From positions 1 to 64,000 of the forward strand of contig CAZOJT010000003.1 in assembly GCA_964580215.1 (NCBI GenBank): 64,000 nucleotides of DNA, written 5' to 3'. The stretch's first letter is position 1, and each line of letters starts with the position of its first letter. This stretch comes from SM23-73-3 sp964580215 (GTDB lineage Bacteria > Zixibacteria > MSB-5A5 > SM1-73). Both the position numbers and the translations under genes were made by a program. The notes below the pieces were generated by a model. The model did no database searches. It was not told where the DNA came from and saw nothing but the letters and a program-made list of their open reading frames with translations. Shown piece after piece: positions 50,090 to 59,415 of the stretch.

Positions 50090-53065
50090 ATGAAAATCTC
50101 AAGAAGGGGTTTTCTAAAAATCTCCGGGGGAGTGACAACCGGGGCGGTTTTGGGCACCTTCGGAGTTCATCTTAAAAGCTCACAGGCACACGCCCAAACG
50201 CTAAAGACCAAGTATGCTAAGGAAACCACCACCATTTGTCCATATTGTGGTGTGGGATGCAGTGAGATCGTGTCGGTGAGCCAAGGCAAGGTGATCAACA
50301 TCGAGGGCGATCCAGACCATCCCATCAACCAAGGCTCACTTTGCAGTAAGGGAGAGGCTCTAATTCAGGTGGCTAACAACGAAAGAAGGATGACCAAAGT
50401 TTTGTATAGAGCTCCTTTCAGCGACAAGTGGGAGGAGAAGAGTTGGGATTGGGCTCTGCCAGAGATCGCCAAAAGGATAAAGAAGACCAGAGACGAGAAC
50501 TGGATGGCAAAGGATACAAAGGGACGGGTGGTCAATCGCACCGAAACCCTGGCCGGATTAGGTGGTGCCTCTTTAGATAATGAAGAGTGCTATCTCTGGT
50601 CCAAGTTAGCCCGTGCTTTGGGCATAGTCTATTTAGAACATCAGGCGCGTATATGACACTCTGCCACAGTCGCCAGTTTGGCGGAAACTTACGGCAGAGG
50701 GGCAATGACCAACCACTGGATCGATATCAAAAATGCGGATTGCATCATGATCATCGGTTCCAACGCAGCAGAAAATCATCCCATCTCCTTCAGATGGGTT
50801 ACCAAGGCGATGGAGAACGGCGCCAAGCTCATCAGCGTTGATCCACGCTTCACCCGCACTTCATCCAGAGCAGATATCTATGCACCTATAAGATCGGGAA
50901 GCGATATCGCTTTCGTCAACGGGTTGATGAACTACATCATACATAACAATCTTTACAACAAGGATTATCTGGTAGATCACACCAACGCCAGCTTCCTGGT
51001 TAACCCGAAATTCGGATTCTCCAATGGCCTTTTCACCGGTTACGATACAGCCAAGAGGATGTATGCCAAAGACACCTGGCAGTATCAGCTTGACGAGAAT
51101 GGAAATCCCCAAAAGGATCCTACCCTGCAAGACCCCAATTGTGTGTTCCAGCTTCTAAAGAAGCACCTTTCCCGATACACTCTGGAGAAGGTCTCCAGCA
51201 TCACCGGATGCCCCACAGAGTTGATTGTGGAGGTGGCAAAAACTTACGGAGCAACCGGAGCCAAGGACAAATCCGCAACCATCATGTATGCAATGGGGAC
51301 TACTCAGCATACCGTGGGGACGCAGAACGTGCGCACCTATGCCATGCTTCAGCTTCTTCTGGGAAACGTGGGAGTTGCTGGCGGAGGAATCAATGCGCTG
51401 AGAGGGGAGTCTAATGTTCAGGGCTCCACTGATATGGCTCTTCTGTTCCATATTATTCCCGGTTATCTTAAGACTCCGAGAGTGGAGAACCAGACCTTGG
51501 CCGAATACTTGGAAAAGTGGACGCCCAAGTCGAATGATCCCAAGAGTGCTAATTGGTGGCAGCACACACCCAAGTACGTGGTCAGCCTTCTTAAGGCCTT
51601 CTGGGGAGATAAGGCGCAAAAGGACAATGAATTCTGTTATCAATATCTTCCAAAATTGAGTGCTAATTGCGACCACATAGCCATGTTCGAAGCCATGTAT
51701 GATGGGGTGATTAAGGGACTGATCTGCATGGGACAGAATCCAGCCGTGGCTGGACCCAATGTCTTGAAGGAGAGAAAGGCGCTGGAAAGGTTGGATTGGC
51801 TGGTCGCAGTAGACCTCTGGGAGACCGAAACCGCGGGTTTCTGGGCTGAGCCGGGAGTGGATGCCAAGAAGATAAAAACAGAAGTATTCATGTTGCCCGC
51901 TGCCGCCTCCATGGAGAAGGAGGGGAGCATCACCAACAGCGGTCGCTGGATGCAGTGGAGATATCAGGCGGTTCATCCTCCGGGAAATGCCAAATCCGAC
52001 CTGTGGATACTTGACCGACTCTATAAAGAGTTGAAGAAACTCTATGCCAGCGAAGGTGGTGCGTTCCCTGATCCCATAGTAAACCTGAATTGGAATTATG
52101 GTGCAGGAGAAGAGCCAGACGTGCATTTAGTAGCTAAAGACATCAATGGCTATGATCTCACGACTGGCAAATTGCTTCCATCCTTTGCCAAACTCAACGA
52201 CGATGGTACTACCTCTTCAGGCAACTGGTTGTATTGCGCCAGTTACACAGAAGATGGGAATATGGCGGCTCGCAGGGATCCCACAGATGCACCCAACAAG
52301 ATCGGACTGTATCCCAAGTGGTCCTGGTGCTGGCCGGTAAACAGAAGGATCATCTACAACCGGGCCTCATGTGACCTTCAAGGAAACCCGTATGCTCCTC
52401 ATAAGTGGGTGGTCAAATGGAACCCAGAGGAGAAAAAATGGATAGGCGATGTGCCTGACGGTGGTTGGCCTCCAGGAGAGAAATACTCATTCATCATGAA
52501 ACCTGAGGGTTATGCTCGACTGTTTGGCTTTGGCCTTGCTGATGGTCCCTTCCCTGAGCACTACGAGCCTCTTGAGGCACCGGTCAAGAATGCCATGACC
52601 TCTCAGCAGACCAACCCTGTTATCAAGATATGGACTGGTGAGATGGACGATATAGGCACAGTCGAAAAGTTCCCGATTATCGCTACCACTTATCGGGTCA
52701 CCGAACACTGGCAGGCAGGTCAGATGACCAGAAACAATCCTTGGTTGGTAGAGCTTATGCCCGACATGTTCGTGGAGATGAGCAAATCTTTGGCTCAAGC
52801 CAAGGGAGTTAAGAATGGAGATAGGGTGCGGGTATCCACTGCGCGGGGACATATAGTTGCTTATGCGGTGGTGACCAGCCGGTTCAAGCCATTCAGGCTG
52901 AATGGAAAGGCGTATGAACAGATCGGTCTTCCCTGGCATTTCGGTTTCAAGGGATTGGCAAAGGGAGATAGTGCCAACAGCTTGACTCCCCATGTGGGGG
53001 ATGCCAACACTAACATTCCTGAATACAAAGCGTTCCTCTGCGACATCGAAAAGGAGGTGGGATAA
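50090..53065 (+). CDS. fdhA: Selenocysteine-containing formate dehydrogenase, catalytic (alpha) subunit
   Basis: A 991-residue molybdopterin oxidoreductase oxidising formate. A twin-arginine signal (SRRGFLK) shows periplasmic export. A [4Fe-4S] site is formed by Cys50, Cys53, Cys57 and Cys85. The TGA at 50654-50656 (codon 189) lies in the context QARI-Sec-HSATVASLAETYGRGAMT, exactly where FdnG-type enzymes have selenocysteine bound to Mo/W. The frame runs on without interruption for 802 codons. A SECIS-like hairpin follows at once. Later motifs (ALQLLLGNVGVAGGGINA-like segment, DRVRVSTARGHIVAYAVVT) are those of the family. It must not be annotated as two genes. Confidence 0.96.
50657..50700 (+). 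promoter_or_regulatory. bSECIS-type hairpin for selenocysteine insertion in fdhA
   Basis: Lower stem CTCTGCC (50659-50665) with GGCAGAG (50693-50699); upper stem CGCC (50671-50674) with GGCG (50680-50683), loop AGTTT including a GT. It starts directly after the Sec TGA, as bacterial SECIS elements do. Confidence 0.8.
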
Positions 53066-53066
53066 T

Positions 53067-53867
53067 ATGGCAGAAAAAGCGATGCTTCTGGATATGGAGA
53101 AATGCATAGCCTGCCGCGCATGTCAGGTGGCTTGCAAACAATGGAATGAGCTTCCGGGCGAGAAGACCACCTTCTTTGCGGCAGCAGGCGGCTACCAGAA
53201 TCCAATTGGACTTTCTCCCAAGACTTACACCCTGGTGAAGTTTTACGAGGTAGAAGAGCAGAACAAATTAAAATGGCTTTTCCGGGTGCACCGGTGTATG
53301 CAGTGCGTTGATCCGGCATGCGTAAAAGCCTGTCCAGTAAGCCCCAAAGCCATGACTCGGGATGAGAAGACCGGAGCAATATATGTGAATCGGGAACTCT
53401 GCATAGGCTGTGGCGCCTGTCGGGAATATTGTCCTTTCACCGTCCCGGTGATTGACACTGAAGCCGGCAAATCAACCAAATGCACTTTTTGCTTTGACCG
53501 CCTGGCCGATGGAATTGAACCGGCCTGTGCCAAGGCCTGTCCCACCGACTGTCTGGTTTTCGGTGAAAGAGATCAGATACTCGAGATGGCTCACAAGGCA
53601 AAAGCAAGGTTGGAGAAAAAAGGAAGACATCCTGTAATCTACGGAGAGAAGGAACTTGGCACGGGGACCAAAAAGATCTACGTGCTTCCCGAACCTCTGG
53701 ATTACTATCCGGATGTTATCAAGAACCCGAAGGTTTCAGAAGATCTGGGCTTCTTCCACCAGATGCTGAAACCCTTCGGCACTCTGACCTTAACCGCTTC
53801 CTTGGTGGGAATGGTACTGGCCAAGATGAAGGAGGCAAAAGAGAAAGACAAGGTCAAGCCTTCTTGA
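53067..53867 (+). CDS. fdhB: Formate dehydrogenase iron-sulfur (beta) subunit
   Basis: A 266-residue ferredoxin-like subunit with four cysteine clusters: CIACRACQVACKQW, CMQCVDPACVKACPV, CIGCGACREYCPF and CTFCFDRLADGIEPACAKAC, enough for four [4Fe-4S] centres. A hydrophobic segment near the C-terminus (LTLTASLVGMVLA) may anchor it in the membrane. The ATG at 53067 directly follows the fdhA stop with GGAGGTGGG as ribosome site. It passes electrons from FdhA to the membrane or a cytochrome. Confidence 0.94.
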   Translation: MAEKAMLLDMEKCIACRACQVACKQWNELPGEKTTFFAAAGGYQNPIGLSPKTYTLVKFYEVEEQNKLKWLFRVHRCMQCVDPACVKACPVSPKAMTRDEKTGAIYVNRELCIGCGACREYCPFTVPVIDTEAGKSTKCTFCFDRLADGIEPACAKACPTDCLVFGERDQILEMAHKAKARLEKKGRHPVIYGEKELGTGTKKIYVLPEPLDYYPDVIKNPKVSEDLGFFHQMLKPFGTLTLTASLVGMVLAKMKEAKEKDKVKPS

Positions 53868-53906
53868 CATTCACAGATTAATCCTTATGGATAAAAAGGA
53901 GATGTT

Positions 53907-54545
53907 ATGATGGACAAAAAGAAGCTGATTTTAGGCATAATCCTTTTCGGATCGATCTGGGGAGGCCTGGAGGCTTTGGGAATCAGGGCGATGAGAGGGG
54001 TGGAGTTCTTCCCCACCTCGCCGGTCCTGGCTTTGGGCGCTATTATAATCCTATCCGCCTCCCGTTTGATCTTGAAGCGTCCGGGAACCACCTTAGCCTG
54101 TGGTGTGGTGGCAGCGGGCTTTAAGGTCCTATGTCTACCTACCATATTTTTCTGTCAGGTTACTGCAGTCCTTCTCACTGCTGCCATTATAGACTTAGCG
54201 TTCACCTGGGCTGAGAGCAGAAAACTGTCCAGTTGGTTATCCTGGGGGTTTGTTGGCCTGGGAGCCTCTTATTTGAATTATATAGTATTTGGCTTGGTCA
54301 ATACCTACCTGCTCAAAAATATCTACTGGGTGGAGGGTGTCCACAGGATAGCAGATTATGTGCTGATAAGTGGAACCTATGCCGCCCTTTTGAGCTTTCT
54401 GGGAATACTTCTGGGAAGAGAATTAGGCAAGCGGACAGAACCTTTATTTAGCCGAATGGAGCAGATCGAGGCGAAAGCTTTCAGTGGCGGAATTATCCTG
54501 GCCTCCCTGGGCTTTTGGCTTCTGGGAATTTTTCTTTATAGATAA
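53907..54545 (+). CDS. Polytopic membrane protein of the formate dehydrogenase operon
   Basis: A 212-residue protein with about six hydrophobic spans (for example LILGIILFGSIWGGLEAL, TLACGVVAAGFKVLCL, GGIILASLGFWLLGIFLY). It is not a cytochrome b of the FdnI type: only one His is visible (VEGVHRIADY), so the paired haem ligands are missing. It follows fdhB by 39 bases with AGGAGATG as ribosome site, so it is probably cotranscribed. I do not recognise the family; a membrane anchor or transporter role is possible. Confidence 0.75.
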   Translation: MMDKKKLILGIILFGSIWGGLEALGIRAMRGVEFFPTSPVLALGAIIILSASRLILKRPGTTLACGVVAAGFKVLCLPTIFFCQVTAVLLTAAIIDLAFTWAESRKLSSWLSWGFVGLGASYLNYIVFGLVNTYLLKNIYWVEGVHRIADYVLISGTYAALLSFLGILLGRELGKRTEPLFSRMEQIEAKAFSGGIILASLGFWLLGIFLYR

Positions 54546-54712
54546 TTTCCTGCTTTAGGCTCAGTAGACTTGTGGCAGGAGGAGAAGAAACCGAGTTGTG
54601 AAATCTCTTTTTCTCCTGCCTTTCTATTTTCTTTTGGACACGAGGGAATGGGTTATTAAAAAAACAGAGTCTTCTTCTACCTCACCCCCTATCCCCCTCT
54701 CCATGAAGAGAG

Positions 54713-54833
54713 TGTGTCATAATGTCATTCTGAGGCGTTAGCCGAAGAATCTCTATTTTGCAACTTATTGTAACTACGAGATTCTTCGCTTCGCTCAGAA
54801 TGACAGAAGCAGGTTTTTGAGAATTGTGACACA
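54713..54833. mobile_element. MITE-like element nested in a CCCCCTCTCC repeat
   Basis: Ends TGTGTCATAAT and ATTGTGACACA form an inverted repeat; inside lie TGTCATTCTGA...TCAGAATGACA arms. It sits between the two halves of a CCCCCTCTCCATG...GGAGAGGGGG repeat. It therefore appears to have inserted into it. Confidence 0.65.
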
Positions 54834-55025
54834 GTCTGGAAATGGAGAGGGGGAACAAAGGGGGTGAGGTTTTCAACATGTTAACTTCGTTAAGTCCTTA
54901 AGAATCTTTTTTCTATGAATCTCGTTTGAGTCAACTGACAACTGAGCTGTGGACTTATTAGGAATCTCAGCTACTAAAGTGGAAAAGAACCGAAAAATAG
55001 AGTTTTTTGATACAAAGAAAGAAGC

Positions 55026-55805
55026 ATGAAAGACAAAGTTAAAATCTATACCGCTACCAAAATCGAAAAAGGTAAGCGTCAGCAAATAAGCGAAAGGGTT
55101 GTAGAAGAGGCTGTTTTGCGCATCTTCTTAAACCAGCAGGAAGTAGTGGCTCTTTTCTGTACTCCATACGATCAAGTCTATCTTGCCGTAGGCTTTTTGA
55201 TTTCCGAGGGATTTTTGAAAAGTAAGGAAATCAAAAGCATAGATTCCTCAGAAGAGAGAGTAACCGTTTATACTGACTCCTCCTATAAGATTCCAGAAGG
55301 TTCCCCACTGAGAGGTGTCCTCACTTCGGAATGTGGGAAAGGAAAAAATTTTGCTAACTGGGAGGAGATAAATCCGCTTGAAGATATTCTCGTTGATCTG
55401 AATTTCACCTTAAGATCGGATGAGGTATTTAAGGTCATGTCACAGTTTGAAAAAAGATCCGAGCTTTTCAGGCAAACTGCAGGCGTTCACAGTGCCGCGC
55501 TGGCACAAAGAGGTGGCATTATTCTGTTTAATGAGGACATCAGCAGGCATAATGCTGTGGACAAGGTGATGGGTGAGAGCTTCCTGAAAGAGATTGAACT
55601 GGAAGATAAGTTTCTGGTGATAAGCGGAAGGGTATCCTCGGATATAGTATCCAAGCTCTGGAACTGTGGATTAAGTATGGTAGTTTCCCGAACCGCACCT
55701 ACCAGCCTGGCAGTGAATATGGCTCAAAAATTGGGGATAACTCTGGTCGGATTTGCGCGGGGCAAGAGGATGAATGTGTATAGTTTTCCGGTGAGAATTA
55801 AGTGA
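55026..55805 (+). CDS. fdhD: Formate dehydrogenase sulfurtransferase FdhD
   Basis: A 259-residue protein that transfers sulfur to the bis-MGD cofactor before insertion into formate dehydrogenase. It has LRIFLNQQEVVALFCTPYDQ, GVHSAALAQRGG, EDISRHNAVDKVMG, SGRVSSDIVSKLWNCG and TLVGFARGKRMNVYS. The Cys loop reads SECGKGKNF, with one Cys rather than CxxC; a single-Cys form is known in some FdhD subgroups. It is about 480 bases downstream of the previous gene, across repeats, so it probably has its own transcript. Confidence 0.93.
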   Translation: MKDKVKIYTATKIEKGKRQQISERVVEEAVLRIFLNQQEVVALFCTPYDQVYLAVGFLISEGFLKSKEIKSIDSSEERVTVYTDSSYKIPEGSPLRGVLTSECGKGKNFANWEEINPLEDILVDLNFTLRSDEVFKVMSQFEKRSELFRQTAGVHSAALAQRGGIILFNEDISRHNAVDKVMGESFLKEIELEDKFLVISGRVSSDIVSKLWNCGLSMVVSRTAPTSLAVNMAQKLGITLVGFARGKRMNVYSFPVRIK

Positions 55806-55929
55806 CGAGATGACCTAAGGCTTTGCATGAGCGTTCAAATCAAAGCGTAACCTCAAATCCCAATTAGAAATTCAGATGTTCCCCAAAGGATTTCTTGTAT
55901 AAGTTCAGATTTACAACAAAAGCTAAAAC

Positions 55930-56052
55930 CGTGGCTTTTTACCTCTCCCCCTTTTATTCCCTCTCTCCCTCGTCTCTGGCGGGATTTTCAATCACCGCCG
56001 TTGGCGGGATCTTCGACATGAAATGGAGAGGGGGATAGGGGGTGAGGTTTTC
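55930..56052. repeat. Composite C-rich repeat
   Basis: Outer parts CTCTCCC...GGAGAGGGGGATAGG flank two hairpins (CCGCCGTTGGCGG at 55995-56007 is the clearest) and end GGTGAGGTTTTC, as also seen at about 54840-54875; a related but decayed copy is at 59130-59250. Confidence 0.5.
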
Positions 56053-56065
56053 ATACTGTTAGTTT

Positions 56066-56581
56066 TTAATCATTCTCGCCGATTTTCCCCAATCCTTCTG
56101 GAATATTTTTTTCAATATGGTCTGCCAGCTCGGTGATCTGATGCGTGGAAAAAACCGGAACCGAAACATCAATTCTTCCATCGCAAACAATGGCTTTCAG
56201 GTTATCCTGGGGCGTGCAGAGAGTGGCTTGATCACGGGAGTAATCCATCACCTCGATTTTGGGATAAGAGGAGTCTTTGAATCCTTCTCCTATGATTAGA
56301 TCATAACCTTCAAAAAGAAATCTGAAAAGCTTTTCTGTATTTTTCGTGGGCAAGTGATCAGAAAAAAAGGCGATTTTATTAGGTGATAAAATCAAGGTGC
56401 TTTCTGCCCCGGCCTGAGCATGTCTGAATGAGTCCTTTCCTGGAGTGTCAAACACATGATCACCGGTGGTATATTTAATGCTCCCCACTTTATATCCTCT
56501 GCTTTTGAATTCAGGGATTAGTTTCTCCACCAGTCTGGTTTTCCCTCTTTTTTTTCTCCCTACCACCAGAAGGATTCTCAT
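56066..56581 (-). CDS. mobB: MobB-like molybdopterin-guanine dinucleotide biosynthesis GTP-binding protein
   Basis: A 171-residue P-loop protein. The Walker A motif is GRKKRGKT (residues 8-15); then SIKYTTGDHVFDTPGKDSFR and DLIIGEGFKDSSYPKIEV are the MobB signatures. It assists attachment of GMP to molybdopterin, needed for the bis-MGD cofactor of FdhA. It is convergent with fdhD, so it belongs to the same functional region although on the opposite strand. mobA is not in the window. Confidence 0.9.
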   Translation of the reverse strand: MRILLVVGRKKRGKTRLVEKLIPEFKSRGYKVGSIKYTTGDHVFDTPGKDSFRHAQAGAESTLILSPNKIAFFSDHLPTKNTEKLFRFLFEGYDLIIGEGFKDSSYPKIEVMDYSRDQATLCTPQDNLKAIVCDGRIDVSVPVFSTHQITELADHIEKNIPEGLGKIGEND

Positions 56582-56713
56582 TTTCCCAAGCTCCCTTTAA
56601 ATTCCTTTAAGGAATGTAAATTAGAATCTGGAATTAGGCAAGAATTATTTCCCCAGTCAAAGCTTGGCCGACCAGGAAGGTGGAAATGCTGTCAAGGCAG
56701 ACCAGCACCTAAC

Positions 56714-56743
56714 TTATTAAGGAGAGCATTAAGTTGTTTACGT
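56714..56743. repeat. Solitary MITE terminal repeat
   Basis: TTATTAAGGAGAGCATTAAG then TTGTTTACGT matches the terminal inverted repeat of the elements at 47509-47734 and 56778-57021 at most positions, 35 bases before the second of them. Confidence 0.5.
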
Positions 56744-56777
56744 ACCGGATGGGATAAACCCTTTTAGTTTTCGTTAC

Positions 56778-57021
56778 TTACTAAGAGGAGCAGTAAACAG
56801 TTTATATCTTATTATTCGTATGAATGTGCGTATGCACTCATACGAGCTTCGCATTGATTTTTTCTCTCCCACCTGTTTTGGGCTTGACTTGAAATTCGTA
56901 TGAATGCATACGCATCCCCCTTTAGCAAAGGGGGATTTAGGGGAATTTTTCAAGTTTCAAATCCCACATCCCCCCCATTTCTTTAAGGGGGATGTAAACA
57001 ATTATATGCTCCCCTTAGTAA
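56778..57021. mobile_element. MITE-like element, copy 2 (inverted relative to copy 1)
   Basis: TTACTAAGAGGAGCAG at the left and GCTCCCCTTAGTAA at the right. The interior matches the reverse complement of 47509-47734, including CTCTCCCACCTGTTTTGGGC and CCCCCTTT arms. No transposase is encoded. Confidence 0.75.
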
Positions 57022-57202
57022 CTCTGTCCCAAAAGCGAACTATTTTATGCTCTCAGTAATAAGTTAGTTGCTGGTCGCCACCTCACCTGCGGGCTATGGC
57101 TACTCAACGAATGCTCTCCAAATTCGGTTTCGCAAAAAATGACGACTAAAGCTTGTCTCATGCCCGATTTGAAAAAAATAAAAATATTCTTGCAAAATCT
57201 GC

Positions 57203-57231
57203 TTGACAATCACTTTGAAAACCAATATAAT
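57203..57231 (+). promoter_or_regulatory. Perfect sigma-70 promoter of the second barrel gene
   Basis: TTGACA (57203-57208), 17-base spacer, TATAAT (57226-57231), both consensus, about 80 bases before the ATG at 57318. Confidence 0.85.
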
Positions 57232-57317
57232 TTATACTCGATTTGGGTGGCTTCACCCTTGGATGAGGTGGAGCAGAAAGAGTTGAAAAATTAACTTTAA
57301 CCAGGGAGTAAGATAAA

Positions 57318-58970
57318 ATGAGGTCAAAGCTTTCAGGTTTAATCATACTGGTTTTTCTGTTCGTCTCCGTATCAGCCTCAGGCGAGCAGAAGTTTAAAGG
57401 AGTAGAGGTGGATACCACCGAATATTTCACCATACAGAATTATCTTCTTTCTCCGTTTCCATTGACCGATTGCAATTTTCTGGGGGGCGGAGCTAAAGCC
57501 AGAGGGATGGGGGGTGCATTTTTTGCCGTCTCGGATGACCCCACCGCCACCTCGTGGAATCCCGCCGGGCTTACCCAGTTAGACAAGGCTCAGATGAACT
57601 TAAGCTTCAGTTCTTATATGGGCCGAACAGAGTATACCTCCACCCTTGATTCGCCTGATTTTGATTACAGCTTTGGTGACGAACTGAAGTATGATGAAAA
57701 TGCCATTTCATTTGCCAGTGTTGCCATTCCATTTAAGATCAGGGACAAAGAACTAGTAGGAGGCGTATTTTACCAGAGATTGGCAGACATTAGTCAGGAG
57801 AACAGGCATGCTCTGATAATGGATAGCGTGGTCTATGTTGATACCACTATTAAAAATTTTGTGCTTCCTCCGATAGATGAGAAGGTGACGGGTAAATTAG
57901 ATGTAGTTAACATCTCCTTAGGGGGAAAGCTTTTTGAGTCTCTTTCTCTGGGAGTTGGTGTTAACATCTATGCCGGAAATTTTACCAGTGATTTGAGTTT
58001 CTTTTCTCCGCTTTTGTACATAGTCGATGCGCCTTTAGTTGATATTACTGGGAATAATGGAAGAAGGTTTCATCCCCACGTCGTCAGCGACTATTCCGGA
58101 TTCAATTTTACCTTAGGACTTATGTATATGTGGGATAAGTTGCGCTTGGCCGGAGTTGTAAAGACCCCTTTCACCCTGAAAGAGGAAAACGACGTAAAGC
58201 TTTACAAAGATTTCATTCAGTTGGGTGTAAAAGTTGAGGAGTCCAGTTTACCCCAATACGAAAGATCACCCCTCCCCAAAACCGACAGAAAGTGGGATAT
58301 GCCCACCATGATAGGTTTTGGTACGTCCTATCAAATAAATGCACTGACACTTGCCGCGGATGTGGAATTCAGGAATTACTCCAAGACTGAGGTTACTTAT
58401 CGGAGGAACATTGCCAATCCTGAAGACGAGGAGGTAACCACCGGCGATTATTTGACAGATAAATGGTGGGGAAGCGAGGAGAACGAGCCACCTTTTGTGC
58501 CCAGTTTGGAGTGGAGAGACCTGACCCAGTTTCGCATTGGGGCTGAATATATGATCAACACCCAATTTGGAAGCATTCCCATAAGAGTTGGTTTCAGAAA
58601 CGATCCCAAACTTTTCAAAACTCGGCTCGACTCCAGCCAGGTGTATCTTCGAATGGACATGTATCCCTCCATTCCCGATACGGTCTATGTACCTATGTTT
58701 GTGCAATCCAACTACGGCGTTGAGAATGGTTCTTGGGTAAATGGCAATGTTTTCACCTTCGGAACCGGGATAGCTTGGAGCCAGATAAAGTTTGATATCA
58801 CTTATGAATATGCTAGCTATGACGATGTTAATAAAGATATCAGCACTGGGCTAATACCTTTTGACCGGGAGGACAAGGTGCTTTTGGAGCCGTTGGAAAC
58901 AAACAAGTTTTCCAATGTGGAAAATAACAAATACAGCCGCATAATGATAAGCTTTACCGGATTTTTCTAA
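57318..58970 (+). CDS. FadL/PorV-like outer-membrane beta-barrel protein
   Basis: A 550-residue exported barrel: signal peptide (1-22), then GGGAKARGMGGAFFAVSDDP and SWNPAGLTQLD, the same plug signature as the protein at 1426-2685. Many amphipathic strands follow, ending MISFTGFF with a C-terminal Phe. It is about 130 residues longer than the paralogue because of extra loops in the middle (for example around ENDVKLYKDFIQ). A consensus promoter and a strong terminator make it a single-gene unit, suggesting an abundant outer-membrane protein. Confidence 0.87.
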   Translation: MRSKLSGLIILVFLFVSVSASGEQKFKGVEVDTTEYFTIQNYLLSPFPLTDCNFLGGGAKARGMGGAFFAVSDDPTATSWNPAGLTQLDKAQMNLSFSSYMGRTEYTSTLDSPDFDYSFGDELKYDENAISFASVAIPFKIRDKELVGGVFYQRLADISQENRHALIMDSVVYVDTTIKNFVLPPIDEKVTGKLDVVNISLGGKLFESLSLGVGVNIYAGNFTSDLSFFSPLLYIVDAPLVDITGNNGRRFHPHVVSDYSGFNFTLGLMYMWDKLRLAGVVKTPFTLKEENDVKLYKDFIQLGVKVEESSLPQYERSPLPKTDRKWDMPTMIGFGTSYQINALTLAADVEFRNYSKTEVTYRRNIANPEDEEVTTGDYLTDKWWGSEENEPPFVPSLEWRDLTQFRIGAEYMINTQFGSIPIRVGFRNDPKLFKTRLDSSQVYLRMDMYPSIPDTVYVPMFVQSNYGVENGSWVNGNVFTFGTGIAWSQIKFDITYEYASYDDVNKDISTGLIPFDREDKVLLEPLETNKFSNVENNKYSRIMISFTGFF

Positions 58971-58986
58971 AAAAGTGGAAGAAAAC

Positions 58987-59036
58987 AAAAAGCGAAGTCT
59001 TCCCCTGAAAAGAAGGAGGAGGCTTCGCTTTTTTTA
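58987..59036 (+). terminator. Rho-independent terminator
   Basis: AAAAAGCGAAG (58987-58997) pairs with CTTCGCTTTTT (59023-59033), with a further T-run; loop of 25 bases with partial internal pairing (TCTTCC/GGAGGA). Confidence 0.9.
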
Positions 59037-59415
59037 TATGAAACGACAGTTACAACAGGAACTGCTCTTCAGCCTAAATCACTCCCAAGATCAATAGACC
59101 AGAATCCAAAGGATTTGAACCAAAAAGCAAAACCATGGGTGTTTTCTACCTTACCCCTTTGTTCTCTTCTCCCTCAGAGGGATGAATCCGTTTCATGTTG
59201 AAAATCCCGCCAGAGGTGGGGGAGAGGGGACAGTAGGCAAGGTGGTGGCTCATGACAATAACCCCCGAACATAAAAAAATGCTTGCTTTGATGAGATTTT
59301 CTCTTAAATTTTAAAACTTAGAGTTAAGGAGTTCAAAAAAGATAGCGTAAGAAGTAAAATTTTTTTGTGCACCTTTTTAAACCTGAGTTTGTCGACTTAA
59401 AATAAGGAGATATGT
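59037..59415. other. Non-coding gap with a decayed composite repeat
   Basis: About 59130-59250 resembles the repeat at 55930-56052 (AAAACC at its left, CCCGCCAGAGGTGGGGGAGAG on the right). No gene is supportable. The ribosome site AAGGAGATAT precedes the next ATG. Confidence 0.4.

Noticed and set aside
50654..50656. Nonsense mutation splitting fdhA into two genes
   Set aside because: The context and hairpin match known selenocysteine sites of formate dehydrogenases.
55326..55350. FdhD inactivation because the second Cys of CxxC is missing
   Set aside because: A CGKG loop with one Cys also occurs in otherwise normal FdhD proteins as far as I recall, so this is not evidence of decay.
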